A DNA stretch of 6,016 nucleotides. It comes from Pseudomonadota bacterium. GTDB taxonomy: Bacteria; Pseudomonadota; Gammaproteobacteria; Xanthomonadales; Rhodanobacteraceae. How positions within the stretch are numbered: the first letter of the stretch is position 1; every line of letters starts with the position of its first letter. The stretch is taken from assembly GCA_021787175.1 (NCBI GenBank), contig JAJYMF010000447.1, positions 1 through 6,016 on the forward strand, in the 5' to 3' direction. The translations under genes and the position numbers were made by a program. Positions 5,174 through 6,016 of the stretch are shown piece after piece. A model generated the notes under the pieces. The model did not search any database. It was given only the letters and a program-made list of their open reading frames with translations, and was not told where the DNA came from.

Positions 5174-6016
5174 TCAAATCCCGCCCGCGCCATCCTCCGC
5201 CGCCGATGTGCCCTCGCGCGCAGCATGGAAACGCGCGACAAAGTCCTGCAGCCGCCCGGCCGCGATCGCGTCGCGCAGGCCCGCCATCAGGCGCTGGTAG
5301 TAACGCAGGTTGTGCTGCGTGGCCAGCACGCTGGCGAGGATCTCGTTGCAGCGATCGAGGTGGCGGAGATACGCCCGAGAGTAGCCCTGCGCGCAGGCGT
5401 GGCAATCGCAGCCGTCCTCGATCGGCCGCGTGTCGCGGGCATAGCGGGCGTTGCGGATGCGCAGCGTGCCGGCGGCGGTGAAGAGGAAGCCGTTGCGCGC
5501 GTTGCGCGTCGGCATCACGCAGTCGAACAGATCGATGCCGCGACGGACCGCCTCGACGATGTCCTCGGGCCGGCCCACGCCCATCAGATAGCGCGGACGG
5601 TCCGCCGGCAGCCGCGGCACGGTATCATCCAGCGTGCGGTTGCGTTCGGCTTCGGGCTCGCCGACCGCGAGGCCGCCGACCGCGTAGCCGTCGAAGCCGA
5701 TCGCGACCAGAGCTTCCGCCGATCGCGCGCGCAGCTCGGGATGGACGCCACCCTGCACGATGCCGAACAGCGCGTTGGGATTGCCCAGTTCGTCGAAGGC
5801 GCGCCGCGAGCGCGCCGCCCAGCGCAGTGACAGCTCCATCGACGCCTGCGCCTGCTCCATCGTCGCCGGCCAGGGCGTGCACTCGTCGAAGATCATCGCG
5901 ATGTCGGAATCGAACACGCGCTGGATGCGCATCGACTCCTCCGGCGACAGGAACACCCGCGCGCCGTCCACCGGCGAGGCGAAGGTCACGCCCTCATCCG
6001 TGATCTTGCGCCGGTG
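5174..6016 (-). CDS. tgt: Queuine tRNA-ribosyltransferase Tgt (5' end missing)
   Basis: Cytoplasmic tRNA-guanine transglycosylase. It exchanges the wobble guanine (position 34) of GUN-anticodon tRNAs (Asp, Asn, His, Tyr) for preQ1, on the way to queuosine. The frame is open to the window edge, so the true start is outside. 280 residues are visible against about 375 in E. coli, so about 100 N-terminal residues are missing. ITDEGVTFASPVDG opens the visible part, MIFDECTP (41-48) holds the base-recognition Asp44, and GGLAVGEPEAE (114-124) follows. LFDCVMPTRNARNG (163-176) contains the nucleophile Asp165. The zinc site is C-x-C-x-x-C at 203, 205 and 208, with His235 in TQHNLRYYQ. The loop between the last Cys and the His is one residue longer than in E. 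coli, which is probably neutral. The C-terminus ends GAGGI before TGA at 5174-5176. yajC lies downstream on the same strand. Confidence 0.96.
   Translation of the reverse strand, partial: HRRKITDEGVTFASPVDGARVFLSPEESMRIQRVFDSDIAMIFDECTPWPATMEQAQASMELSLRWAARSRRAFDELGNPNALFGIVQGGVHPELRARSAEALVAIGFDGYAVGGLAVGEPEAERNRTLDDTVPRLPADRPRYLMGVGRPEDIVEAVRRGIDLFDCVMPTRNARNGFLFTAAGTLRIRNARYARDTRPIEDGCDCHACAQGYSRAYLRHLDRCNEILASVLATQHNLRYYQRLMAGLRDAIAAGRLQDFVARFHAAREGTSAAEDGAGGI

Noticed and set aside
5225..5830. A 201-codon open frame on the plus strand opposite tgt
   Set aside because: tgt on the minus strand has all catalytic and zinc residues; the opposing frame has none of a real protein's features.

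Overview
The window is ordinary chromosomal DNA from a GC-rich gammaproteobacterium. The predicted proteins fit the Lysobacterales (Xanthomonadales) or close relatives: the order tgt-yajC-secD-secF is a gammaproteobacterial arrangement, and amgK-murU is typical of pseudomonads, xanthomonads and similar Gram-negatives. The taxonomic call is an inference from remembered protein families, not from a search.

Left part (2-1395, plus strand): the 3' two thirds of amgK, then a complete murU that overlaps it by four bases. Together they turn recycled N-acetylmuramic acid into UDP-MurNAc, a salvage route for cell-wall precursors that bypasses the fosfomycin target MurA.

Right part (1537-6016, minus strand, read right to left): a 5'-truncated tgt (queuosine tRNA modification), then yajC, secD and secF, the accessory module of the Sec translocon. 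All four reading frames look intact. Key residues are present, including the SecD TM4 aspartate, the SecF TM4 aspartate, and the Tgt nucleophile and zinc ligands. murU and secF are convergent.

What is unusual lies between the genes. Three of the gaps are filled with three different kinds of inverted-repeat sequence: a GTAG-headed REP pair between murU and secF (1427-1509), a two-layer repeat between tgt and yajC (5021-5135), and a MITE-like block of about 160 bp between secD and secF (2478-2645). The last is the most interesting. It has 25-bp imperfect terminal inverted repeats flanked by CTAG on both sides. Removing it together with one CTAG rebuilds a normal secD-secF junction in which a GAGG Shine-Dalgarno overlaps the secD stop and sits 7 nt before the secF ATG. 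The block therefore appears to have inserted between the ribosome binding site and start codon of a core secretion gene. I see no rRNA, tRNA, CRISPR array, phage gene or toxin-antitoxin pair, and no new multi-gene system.
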